A DNA stretch of 64,000 nt from Puffinus mauretanicus (Eukaryota; Chordata; Aves; Procellariiformes; Procellariidae): positions 1,488,001 to 1,552,000 of the forward strand of contig JAJKFH010004053.1 of the NCBI GenBank assembly GCA_023333565.1, written 5' to 3'. Under the pieces are notes generated by a model. The model was not told the DNA's origin. It saw only the letters and a program-made list of their open reading frames with translations, and made no database searches. Shown one piece after another: positions 40,560-52,300 of this stretch; the stretch's first letter is position 1; the number at the start of each line of letters is the position of its first letter. The translations under genes were made by a program, and so were the position numbers.

Positions 40560-40920
40560 GGCAGTGTGTGTCTTTCGCTAAAGCGCTCTCGCCTGGGGAG
40601 GTCACGGAGAGCAGGCTTTGCACAAACTGCTGCCCTACAGCCTGCGTGAGTTGTAACAGAATGAAAATCCCCGGTAGTGTCATCTGTTGGAGGGATTTTG
40701 CAGAACTGTCAGTCACGCTCGCTTGACAGCAGGGAAGGGTGTTCTGTTTCACACCTCGGTTCATGGTCTCAGAGGTGTAATCGCAGATCACACGAAGGGT
40801 TTCTCCGCGGAGGTACCACAGAACCTGACGGATGCAGAAGGCAGCAGCAGGCTTTTCCGTGGAAGTTGCCCGAGAACTAGCTCTTCTTCCCCAAGTCCGG
40901 GAGGCTACTTGTAGCGGAAA
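40560..40920. other. Small CpG-rich patch
   Basis: By eye this 360-bp stretch holds close to twenty CpG dinucleotides (for example TTTCGC, AAGCGC, CTCGCC, GTCACGCTCGC, CTCCGCGG), whereas surrounding kilobases have very few. Several overlapping open frames on both strands here (for example 40,468-40,938 minus) reflect its composition; none resembles a known protein to me. It could be a regulatory element, an alternative promoter or a GC-rich repeat. Confidence 0.5.
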
Positions 40921-43900
40921 TTTTTTTTCCACTGACACAAAGCTAGACTAGATATGCATGAACCATGTGCTTCGCTCATCTAGTCTAATGGCAGAAAGCC
41001 TAAACTATCCATATGCTCGCTGTGGTCTGGCATTGCAGAGGCATGCTGACAATTTGGCGATGGTGACTGTTCCTGTGGGCGTCACTGAGACATTCCTGTT
41101 TCACTTCATCTCTTTGGTATCATATGATGTTCTGGGAAGCTGTGTACATTCTGTTTCTTCATGCTTCACGGAGAACGCTGTTACACACCCTGAACTCCAA
41201 GAAGTTAAGAAACGTGTACCACAAGATGTAACTGACCAGGAGGTGAAACAGAAAAGGTTTTCTGTGGCTGGTAGTTCAATACCGCCAACCAATTTCTTTG
41301 CTTATTATTGTCTCCTCTGACTCTAAGGCAGCCAAGCTTTCTTAGCCATGGAGCATTTCATATTCCTCCCACTCCTCTTCATGTTTCTTATCATATTTCA
41401 TTACGTCTTCTCTTTCAACCAGAACATTACTCTTCAGAACCGTAATGCTGCTTATGTGTCCCTGAGCGTGTACTGCTGGGGGCAAATCACCTTAAAGCAA
41501 AAGGAAATTAGCTGTGTGCTGAAGTTATCCATGGAGGCAAAGGGAAGAATAATATTCCTTGCATCATAAAAGAAAAAATTATTGCCTGTGGAGTTCATTT
41601 AGGACTGCAACTAGCTTGAGAAGTCATATCATTAAGAGTTTAACAAAAAATATTCAGTTACTGATAATCAGAAACTCATTTGCCAATTATTCTAGCTTTA
41701 CAATGGGCATCTAGTTGGTCATTAGAAGAGCTTTGAAACAGGGGCCTTAGGTTAAGTTCATTGCTGAATGTTCCTGAAGTGTTGTTGCATTGCAGGTAAA
41801 TTTCGTCCGTGACATCTTGGTTTTAACCATACTATTCATGACCAATGGCATGAAAATCGGCAGCTTAGGGAAATAAATATAACTTTGTTATTCAGTGCAT
41901 TTTTAACAAAACTGCGTTGTATTCTTGCCCTCATCCTGTTTTCTAATGACAACTAGTGTTGAGGAAAAACAACACGAACAATTGCCGGGGACTTTAGGCC
42001 ATGGGAGAATGGTGACCACAAAGTCTGGTAACAACAGAGGTTTATTGTCCGTGTGAGAAGGAGTAGGCAGAAGCCTGTAATTACCTAGTCTAAGATTTCC
42101 ACAGGTTGCCTATTGAAAGTGAGTGCAGCCCCGCTAACTAACCAGAGCAGGATACTGCAGCAAACCTGTCCCCTCGGTAAGGGGATGGCATATCGTCCAG
42201 GAGGAGGACCAGGGTTGTGCTGTGAAACACAGGCATCACCCGGGACACAATCACTTGAGTCTGATCCCACAAGAGAATATTGCAACCTTCAGAACTTCTC
42301 ACTTTGCCTAAGGTTTAAAATGTGTGGAACAAGGATTGATAAATTTTGACGGTTGGTTTTTCCAGATGCCACGGATTGTTTTAGCTACTTATGGGAATAT
42401 GGGTGGGCTGGAATTGAAGGTATAAAGGACTGTTTTGTTTTGTTACCTGCATGACTGTGGGACAACCAGACTTGCTATAATAATTAAACTTTTTTCAGGT
42501 TAATAGAAGTGTTTCTATTTAGAGCATTTCTCATTTAGAGCATCCGTTAAAAAATCTTTACTGCTGAATTCAGATCTAAAAAACTTCCTACTACAGCACA
42601 TTCTAGTTTCTTGAGCTTCTGTCTATGAAAAAAAAGAACTGTCAAGAAAAGGAGACAGACATAATGCTTTTTATTTATTTACTGTAAAATAAATAAAGAT
42701 AAAATTCTTTATTTATCATTCTGTCTAGTTACTTTCACAAGAATGCCTTTTGTGTCCAAGTTAAATGTAAAGCAGCAGAACAAATACATACCAAATTGAC
42801 CGCTTCGTCTTTTGGACTGGTAGGTAGTGGAATCCTCTTTATGTCGCTATCATTACGTTTAGAAAACATTAAATCTTATACACTGCATTTCGATCACTTT
42901 TCCCAATCCAGACTTTAAAATAGTGTTAAAAAGCCTGGGAAATTTACTTTCTTTCTCGAAGTTTTTTTGACCTGCTTGGAGGTTGTGTAAAAAAGGGGAT
43001 GGCTTTTTACCTGGATAATAGATTTTAAGCCTTTCAAAAGTCTAGAAGATAAAAGCATTAAAGGTGCTGATACTAATATGTTCATTATCATAATATAAAA
43101 CAAGTAGCTGTGTGACTAAAGCATGGCTGCCTTGACTGGGAAATGTGACTTTCTGTAGCTTTGTGTGTGTCAACTGACTGCATAGTTAATTGAATTATGG
43201 TAGTGTTTTTGTTACTCCATATGTATCTTTAGCTTTTCCCATATCATTTTTTTGGCAGCAGCAGTCAGGCTGTTTTCTTCAACTGGAGTAATCAGACACG
43301 GGAATAAAAAGTTACGAGAAGTGAACTTGTAAATGTTCAGTGGTGTGAGTTTCTATTTTTTTATGAGACCTGTAAGAGTGTAATCATCTTTACAGGCGCT
43401 ATGCTTGCCTCAGTCAGATTTGAGTTCAAAATTTTATGAGAAAATGGCAGAAAATATAGCTGCGTATGCAGTCCAAATAGTCACACAGCCCTTCAAAACT
43501 AAAGGGAAAAAATGTTCTTTTGCACAGTTCCCAGTGATGTGAGAACTAACAGAGGAGAAGTCGACCTGAGCACATGGAGGAAACTTCCCAGGTCTGCTGT
43601 AAGAGTGAGCTGTACGATAGGAGATGCTCGGTCAGCTCAGAGGATTCAAACTGCAGGACCAAAGAAAATAAATTAGCCACATCTGAGCCTGACAGCGGTT
43701 ACTGCATCAGGCAAACGTTGGGGGCTGATTGCGGGAAACCTGAGGAGGGATCGATCCGTGGGCTCCTTGGCTTTTCCATGTTCCCAAGCAGTGTACTTGG
43801 GAGGTCAATGCTTTCTGAAGGTAAAAGAAGGCAGAGCTTGGAGGATGCACGATGCCCTCTGTGCCTTTTGCTCTTGTTCTTTGACCTTCAGATGCCACCG

Positions 43901-46528
43901 TTTCTGATGCTGTGAATCTTGGAAAGGTCCTGTCCCTGGATGGTGTCCCTGGTGCCTTGCACCACTGGAGCCCAGGTCCAAAAATAACAGATTCTTTCAT
44001 CTCTAAGAAGATTCAGGCTCCTTTTATGGTTCTTCCCTCTGTCAACAAATAGGTCGGATTTGCCTCTCTTTACTAAAACTTTCAGGGGTTGTACAAATCT
44101 TGTGTTTCAACCCCTGCCAGTTTAAATTTGAAGTAAGGAGGCAGGGCAGAAGGTAGGGCGGTGGGTGGAAGAATGGACAGGAGTGCACAGATGGGGCGAT
44201 CGTATTATTTACTGCAGGAAACCTGGCAAGTAATGCTTAATAGATAATTTTCATTGCTGTCCACCATCTCTCCTGTAGACTTCAAAGATGCACTGTAATT
44301 GTTTGAGATCACACTCTTAACGGCTGTATTAAGACCATAAAAACTTCCCTGTAAATCACAGTCTTACGGAACTAAACCAATGTTAAGAGTCTTAGCAGGC
44401 TTGGCGTTTTTTTCCTATTCGCTTAGGGTGGGAGAGATCACTGACCTCTTCATGCTGTTTCCAGGGTTTTATTCTGAACTTTCTCTACATATGTCCTTGA
44501 CCCACCAATCTCTTTCCATTTAGGAAAAGAGAGGAATGACTTTCTGAAAGTATGCAAGGCTCTTCTGAATACAGCTTTATAATTAGCCAATAAAGTATTT
44601 ATCCCCCCCAAAAAAAGAGTAGGATCATCACTTTTTATCATTCTACATATTCACTCATGTAAAGAATAACAGGGTTTGCTGGATCTACTTGCATGCTCTT
44701 ATTTGGTGTGTTTTCAGTGAGTTTGTGGAGTATACGCGTTTTGTTTTGTCTTCTGTTTCACACTGCTCTACAAAAACCTGTTATAGAAGATGGTGAAATA
44801 AAATGATGGGCCTTCTTCTCATCTCACCTTAACCACATTTGTTCTTAAGCCTGAAATAAAATGGAAGGAAGAGACTAGATAAAAGAAATATATGTCCCGA
44901 TATTGCTGGAGCCCACCTTATTCCAGACAGCCATTCTGGGACGGAAACAAAGGAATCCAAAGTGCAAACGGCCAACCTCTCTGTGGCTGTACAGTGTTGC
45001 AGATCCCAGGGCTCCGCCCACTTACAACAAAAGGTTCAGCCCATGTCTTCATTCACTTGTGTTCTGCAGCTGTTTTACCTTCACTAATTCAGATAATAAT
45101 GAGGGATTTTATTACACCTTGCAGAACTAAACTCTACCCTAAATATTTATTGGCTAGCAGTTCTTTAAATAGGTACAGAATATCAATGCATAAATATTAT
45201 AATTGGAATAAAAAGAATACAATTAGTTTACGAATATCTTTTAAGCAGCTGTCACCTGTAAGCTAAAAAAAGGAATTTATTTACCTTTTTTAAAAATATT
45301 TCTTTATTTTTAAATAAGTTTCATGCTCAAGTAATTTCAAAATGCATAGTTACTGAAACCACTGTCCTTCATTTATCTGCTGGAAAGTATTACTACAGAA
45401 ATCATACATTTCTGAAGGCAACCACCCATGTTATCCAAAATTCCTTCCTTGGATCTTCTCTGCAGTGCCTTAAATAGTACACTCTGAAAATACACTGGAT
45501 ATTATAGTTGCAGTAGTGCAAGTTTTCTAACAATGACGCTTCCCGTTGCTTTGCTAGTGCTCACATGCATTGCTGTTTCAGCAGGGGTTAGCCTGACTGT
45601 CAGAGTCAATAATGATCACTAGGTCTGGCTTTACTGTGAACTTCCCAAGAGGATAAACATTTAGATCAGCTACTGTTTTATGGGGCTAATGTTTTGTTTC
45701 TTTTTCTCCATGCAGTACAGATTTAACGTTGGTAAATAGTAATGGCTGAAAATACGAATGAAAAATAAAATTAATTTACTTGAACATTGGCTATGATTCT
45801 AAGTTACATTTGTGAAAATACAGGTTAATGTGACTGGTCTCAAGAGAAATGCTTTTACTTTATCTAATTATTGGTAAAATGTGAATCTGTCGTTCTGTGT
45901 GAGCATGAATTCAAGAATTTTAAAATTGTTGTTTTAAATTAACACTCCAAATCTAAACCAAAAAAAAAAAATTCTATTATGTGAACTGCAGACAGCTGTG
46001 AGTATCTTTTATGTTATATGTTGTACTGTGTTTACAGTCCAAACTAGGATCTTCATGGGGAAAAGCAGGGAAAGACCCAAACCCTGCTATGACAAGTTTA
46101 CTGGACATTTTCAGTCAAGTTCTTTGTAGACAGAGGAATTTGTAAGAACAAATCTGTATTTACTGATACAGCATAACAACATTATTGCATATCTGATAAG
46201 AATTGTATTTTATAAAGTAGCCAAAGGCTGGATGGAAGGCAGCTTCACGAGTTACTAAAAGCCTGAAAATCTGCCTTCAAATGTGATTGAAGAAACCCAG
46301 TCAATTTAGTTTATGACAGAGAAGGGCATGAAATACTTCTGTGTTATAGCAGCATAAGGGAGCGTGGCTCATGGTAAGCTCTTCTGAAAAGGTCTATTCA
46401 AAAAACTCCAGAGCTATTAGCTGGAAGTGGATACCAGACACATTCAGGTGCACCTATGTATCAGTGGCTAATTACCAGAACAATTTGCTTGGAAATGTGG
46501 CAGATTCTGTTACTTCATATCTTTATGA

Positions 46529-46571
46529 TATCATAGATTCTATGATTCTATGATTCTATGATTCTATGATT
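46529..46571 (+). repeat. Stand-alone ATTCTATG-type CR1 tail repeat before the CR1 body
   Basis: About five units of GATTCTAT stand immediately 5' of the CR1 body, where a tail is not expected. They are flanked by a 12-bp direct repeat, TTCATATCTTTA, at 46,514-46,525 and 46,570-46,581. Confidence 0.8.
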
Positions 46572-46841
46572 CATATCTTTAAAATCGGAATGACTGTCTT
46601 TATGCAAGATGATCTTATGGCATACGGAGACGTGGTGGGATGGCTCCTATGACTGGAGTGTTGGAATGGAAGGATACAGGCTCTTTAGGAAGGACAGGCA
46701 GGGGAGACAAGGAGGGGGTGTCACCCTCTATGTCAATGACCAGCTGGAGTGCATGGAGCTCTGCCCGGGGATGAATGAGGAGCCGACCATCAGAGCTTAT
46801 GGGTCAGGATTAAAGGGAGGGCAGGGACAGGTGACATTACG

Positions 46842-47063
46842 GTGGGGGTCTGCTACAGACCACCTGACCAGGAAGACCAAGCGGATGAGGCCCTCTATAG
46901 ACAGATAGGAGCAGCCTCACGTTCACAAGCCCTGGTCCTCATGGGGGACTTCAACCACCTCGATATCTGTTGGAGGGACAACACAGCAAGGCATAAGCAA
47001 TCCAGGAGGTTCCTGAAATGCATTGTTGATGACTTCCTTCTCCAAGTGGTAGAGGAGCAATGA
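46842..47063 (+). pseudogene. CR1 ORF2 segment: endonuclease C-terminal part
   Basis: The frame reads [38 protein letters not shown] and FLLQVVEEQ before a TGA at 47,061-47,063. It belongs to the APE-type endonuclease of CR1. The upstream piece (46,609-46,800, GMEGYRLFRKDRQGRQGGGV) is in another frame because of an indel near 46,795. The downstream [13 protein letters not shown] is again shifted. Confidence 0.88.
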
Positions 47064-47839
47064 GGAGAGGTGCTGTGCTGGACCTTGTTCTCACCAACAA
47101 GGAGGGGCTGGTGGGGAATGTGAAGCTTGAGGGCAGCCTTGGCTGCAGTGACCATGAAATGGTGGAGTTCAAGATCCTTAGGGCACCGAGGAGGGCGCAC
47201 AGCAAGTTCACTACCCTGGACTTCAGGTGAGCAGACTTCAGCCTCTTAAGGGATCTGCTTGGTAGAGTACCATAGGATAAAGCCCTGGAGGGAAGAGAGG
47301 CCCAAGAAAGCTGGTTAATATTCAAGGATCACCTCCTCCAAGCTCAGGAGCGATGCATCCCAACAAAGAGGAAGTCGGGCAAAAACGCCAGCAGGCCTGC
47401 ATGGATGAACAAGGAGCTCCTGGACACACTCAAACACAAAAAGGAAGCCTACAGAGGGTGGATGCAAGGACAGGTAGCCAGGGAGGAATACAGAGAAATT
47501 GTCTGAGTGGCCAGGGATCAGATTAGGAAAGCTAAAGCCCTGATAGAATTAAATCTGGTCAGGGACATCAAGGGCAACAAGAAAAGCTTCTATAGGTACA
47601 TCGGGGATAAAAGGAAGACTAGGGAAAATGTGGGCCCTCTCCAGAAGGAAACGGGAGACCTGGTTACCTGGGATATGGAGTAGGCAGAGATATGCAATGA
47701 CTTTTTTGCCTCGGTCTTCACCAGCAAGTGCTCGAGCCTCATTGCCCAAGCTGCAGAAGGCAAAGGCAGGGACTGGGAGAATGAAAAACTGCCCACTGTA
47801 GGAGAAGATGAGGTACGAGACCATCTAAGGAACCTGAAG

Positions 47840-48184
47840 GTGCACAAGTCCATGGGACCTGATGAGATCCATCCGTGGGTCCTGAAGGAACTGGCGGATG
47901 AAGTTGCTAAGCCACTATCCATCGTATTTGAGAAACTGTGGCAGTCCAGTGAAGTTCCTGCTGACTGGAAAAGGGGAAACATAAGCCCCATTTTTAAAAA
48001 GGGAAAAAAGGAAGACCCGGGGAACTACAGGCCAGTCAGTCTCACCTCTGTGCCTGGGAAGATCATGGAGCAGATCCTCCTGGAAGTTATGCTAAGGCAT
48101 GTGGAAAATAAGGAGGTGATTGGTCACAGCCAGCATGGCTTCACCAAGGGCAAATCATGCCTGACAAATTTGGTGGCCTTCTAG
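47840..48184 (+). pseudogene. CR1 ORF2 segment: N-terminal reverse-transcriptase region
   Basis: This frame contains [20 protein letters not shown], then [31 protein letters not shown] and [19 protein letters not shown], the first RT motifs of CR1. It ends at a TAG (48,182-48,184) and is in the same frame as the 305-codon segment downstream. The two are therefore one broken ORF. Confidence 0.9.
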
Positions 48185-48379
48185 GATGGGGTTACAGCTT
48201 TGGTGGATAAGGGAAGAGCAATTGATGTCATCTACCTGGACTTGTGCAAAGCATTTGACACTGTCCCGCACAACATCCTTGTCTCTAAATTGGAGAGACA
48301 TGGATTTGATGGATGGACCACTCGGTGGATAAGGAATTGGCTGGATGATTGCACTTGAAGAGTTGCAGTCAATGGCTCG

Positions 48380-49297
48380 ATGTCCAAGTGGAGACCAGTG
48401 ATGAGTGGCATTCCTCAGGGGTCGGTATTGGGACCGGTGCTGTTTAACATCTTTGTCAGCAACATGGACAGTGGGATTGAGTGCACCCTCAGCAAGTTTG
48501 CCAACGACACCAAGCTTTGTGGTGCGGTCAACACTCTGGAGGGAAGGGATGCCATCCAGAGGGACCTTGACAGGCTTGAGAGGTGGTCCCATGCAAACAT
48601 CATGAAGTTCAATGAGGCCAAGTGCAAGGTCCTGCACATGGACTGGGGCAATCCCAAGCACAAATACAGGCTGGGCGGAGAACGGATTGAAAGCAGCCCT
48701 GAGGAGAAGAACTTGGGGGTGTTCGTTGATGAAAAGCTCAACATGACCCGTCAATGTGTGCTTACAGCCCAGAAAGCCAACCATATCCTGGGCTGCATCA
48801 AAAGAAGTGTGGCCAGCAGGTCGAGGGAGGTGATTCTCCTCTACTCTGCTCCCATGAGACCCCACCTGGAGTACTGCATTCAGCTCTGGGGCCCCCAATA
48901 TAAGAAGGACATGGACCTGTTGGAGCAAGTCCAGAGGAGGGCCATGAAGATGATCAGAAGGCTGGAGCACCTCTCCTGTGAAGACAGGTTGAGAGAGTTG
49001 GGGTTGTTTAGCCTGGAACAGAGAAGGCTCTGGGGAGACCTAATAGCAGCCTTCCAGTACCTGAAGGGGACCTACAAGAAAGCTGGAGAGGGACTTTTTA
49101 CAAGGGCATGTAGTGATAGGATAAGGGGTAATGGCTTTAAACTGAAAGAGGGTGGATTTAGATTTGATATGAGGAAGAAATTCTTCACTGTGAGGGTGGT
49201 GAGGCACTGGAACAGGTTGCCCAGAGAAGTTGTGGATGCCCCATCCCTGGATGTGTTCAAGGCCAGGTTGGATGGGGCTTTGAGCAACCTGGTCTAG
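48380..49297 (+). pseudogene. CR1 ORF2 3' segment: RT palm (part) to C-terminus
   Basis: An uninterrupted 305-codon frame is the longest relic of the CR1 polyprotein here. It carries RT motif 4 ([13 protein letters not shown]), the mutated motif 5 (KFANDTKL instead of FADD), then [78 protein letters not shown] and [14 protein letters not shown]. It is preceded in the same frame by a TGA at 48,356 and a TAG at 48,182, so no full polymerase can be made. The antisense frame of 271 codons across 48,155-48,970 is a shadow of this region. Confidence 0.9.
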
Positions 49298-49386
49298 TGG
49301 AAGGTGTCCTTGCCCATGGCAGGGGGGTTGGAACTAGATGACCTTTAAGGGCCCTTCCAACCCAAACCATTCTATGATTCTATGAT

Positions 49387-52300
49387 AAGGTGTACTCTAT
49401 GTCAACAAAAAATTGTGGCTCCACGGTAGCAGTTATGGATGGGTTTTATAACCCTCATATTATGTATGAGGACAAACAGTGTAGCGACCGTGGCTTCTCC
49501 TGAGCTTACACAATAATGCTGACATTTAACATATGATGAACCTCATGTTTTGAAAGGAAAGATGAGATTTCTGTTGAATAGCTAAGATGTAATAAAGTGA
49601 AAAGGCTGTGAATCCACTCACTCTTCACCCTGAAATGAAATTAAATTAGGAGGAGGAAGTAACAAAGAATTATCAGGATGTTCTGCATATATCATCAGTT
49701 TGATATATATAGTAGTCTGCTTCTGGTGTTTCTCTTTTGAAGAACCATTTTCCTGAAGTATTTTCAATGCTTGGAAATATTTAACGCACACTTACATATT
49801 ACTCTGCAGGCAGTTTTTACAGAATATTAGAGCTTAATTTAATTAAAAATAATTCAAAATGCATTACATAATTTTTTAAAATACTCATGACAAGATGCTT
49901 TGCAGTAGAACCTAGAAATAAAGCATTTCACCTTAAAGTGTACGTTATTCCAGTATATGTACACTTTATCATTTGCCATTAATTGTACAATAAATTTCAG
50001 GAGCTCCTTGAAGCGTATTTCATTTATGGTAGTTCTATGTGATGAAACAATGAGTTACTAATACCATTCTCTTCTAACGTGTCTTATTAATCGTTTTGAA
50101 ACTGAACCTACTAAATATTATGGAAAATACTTATTCTTTATTATTACTTTAAACTAGCAAGTATTAAATGCAGAGATTAAGTTCATTCCATTCCCTTTCA
50201 TGATATTCATGCTGGTCTCACTCAGGAGTAATTCCATGGAGTTCTATGAAGTTATACCAATTGGGGCATTGCTAGAAATAGTAACACACAGAAAAGAGAA
50301 TTAAGCTCATACTTCCTTTTCCTTCTTTTCACTTAGTGCTTTCTCTTCCACTATTTCCCTCCCTCACTTTGATTTTCCTGTTTCAATGAATACTCCTTAA
50401 CACAGCAAAGTTCAAGTGAAATGGAAATATTCTTTACTACATTTTACTTGATTTTGAGTTCTTGACTCTCTCTATGTATAAAGAAAAGTTTTAATTCTAT
50501 TCTTTATTATTGTTTTTAATGTCAGCAATGTGTGATGTTCTGTCAAGGCTAGTATAAAATAACAGAGTCTGGTGCTTTGATATTCCCTCTGAGCCCCCAA
50601 GAGTGAAACGTGCAGCGTATAAATGCCTAATGTGCTGATGAAGTCAGACATCCTTCAACAATAAAATGTTCATTTACTATTTTGTATAACTCAGCACAGT
50701 GATTTGTGATGAGCTTCTGTACACAGTGCATACAGTGAAGAAGAAATTACCTTCTTAGAAACATGTACATGAAGTACATGCACAAGCATTTTAGGTGGCA
50801 CCTAATGTGAGGGTACCACCACCATATTCCTCCCAATGTCGAAGCCTCAGAATGAATCCTGTGTGACCTCACCAAATTGGTCAGTCACAAACTGTGGAAG
50901 TAAAGATCAGTCAGTCAAGTAGAAATCACAGCTAAATTTGATGACATTACAAAGCTGACCTGTGCAATTCAAGCTATCAGCATGTTTATTCATTTTTCCT
51001 TTTCAGCTATCCAACGTCAGACATTCATAATGAGTAATTTCATCAAACAGTTTTTTTCAGTTATTTTTGCCTCTTCCTGATTTAAAAGCTATTCTGAAAA
51101 CCATTTCTGAAATGTTTAAGGCATGTTCATTTTTTCATGTTCTGAAAAAATTTATTTCTATGAATACTTTTTAGCATGTTTGCAAGGATTCATTAGAAGT
51201 ATTCTGTATACAGTAATTAAGCTTTGTTTTTATTTTACCTGCATATTAATAGAATTATTTTCTGATTCTTAATTGGATAAGCATAATTCCTACCATCAGA
51301 TTCTTGCCATTTGTCTGCATACCTCAAAATACATGAACAAAGTTCAAAATAAACTTTACAAAAGTATTTTTTAATCTTTAAATTTACTTGTTTCTAGTTA
51401 TGTGCAGACCATTGAATCCATTTACTGAAAAATGCATGGGGGAAAAAAAAGTATGAGCACATGAGCACAGTGGAAACAAATTACACATGCATAAATAATA
51501 GAAAAATCTGAGATACTCTTTTTTTTTTTAATGTTTTCAATCAGAATTATATCCAAATAAAATCAAAGTTACTGTTATGGGGTTTTTGCAGAAGCTTTTA
51601 AATTATTGCTGTTGTAAATTTATAGATTAAATGTAGCTACTGGTTCTGTGGTTTAGGTGGAATTAGTTTCTGCCTCAAAGCAGAAGTTGAGATGTTGTGT
51701 TCTCTGCTCGAGGGCAGAATACCCTCCTGGAGGGTATACAGCCACTATCCTGTGCCATGCTTGGGGAAGAGCATTTTGCCCACAGACTTTCTCTTCTGCA
51801 CTTACTTTTGCTGTCACGTTGTACTCTGTGAGGTACTTGATAAACTTAAGTAGATTTTTGAAAGTACCAGTAATTTTTTCAGACATTCTTCATAAATTAA
51901 GATTTATTTCCCAGTTTGCCATAGCTCACAAACATTTTTCATGGACTTCTGTGAAAAATAGTCCACTTTCAAAATGGTTGCCATTTCAATTTCTTCATAA
52001 CTAGAGCTGCATGAAAAATATTTGTAGTAAATGTTTTCCTCTGAAAAGAAGATTTTTCTGTTTCTTATTATTTTTTATGCAGTAGAGGTGAAATGAGACA
52101 AGTTGATTTGAGCAAGTGGCTTAAGACTTCCACCAAATCTAACTCATTTTCATAGCATTGCTATAAAACCAGAAATTATTTCCATTCCATCTCCCATGTG
52201 GCAACAAATATCAATCAGTTACTATAGTCATCAAACATAAGGTGGTTCAAGTTCTTTAACTGCATTTATATACCACAGTATATATGAGGGTTTGGTTCAG

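Larger units (their letters stand above)
34775..46513. other. Unannotated DNA with a CpG patch and slightly GC-richer blocks
   Basis: Apart from the tandem duplication at 35.45 kb and the CpG-rich patch at 40.6 kb, two somewhat GC-richer blocks stand out: 41,970-42,300 and 43,550-44,000. Neither shows a repeat family or exon I can name. Confidence 0.45.
46590..49386 (+). mobile_element. CR1 LINE, 2.8 kb, 5'-truncated in the endonuclease domain, inactive
   Basis: This is the longest retrotransposon in the window. It begins inside the endonuclease domain (TETWWDGSYDWSVG), keeps the endonuclease motifs GDFN (46,944-46,955) and SDH (47,147-47,155), then a linker, the reverse transcriptase ([15 protein letters not shown]), a C-terminal region ending ALSNLV at 49,297, a short 3' UTR, and two to three ATTCTATG units at about 49,366-49,386. 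It is dead: stops at 47,228, 47,273, 47,504, 47,681, 48,182 and 48,356, frameshifts near 46,795 and 47,060, and the catalytic FADD box reads FAND (48,497-48,508). It resembles the CR1-C/E type by memory. Confidence 0.93.

Noticed and set aside
46529..46571. Direct repeats that could suggest a CRISPR-like array
   Set aside because: They are contiguous 8-bp CR1 tail units with no spacers, in a vertebrate genome.
48155..48970. 271-codon minus-strand ORF
   Set aside because: It is antisense to the recognisable CR1 reverse-transcriptase frames; a composition shadow.
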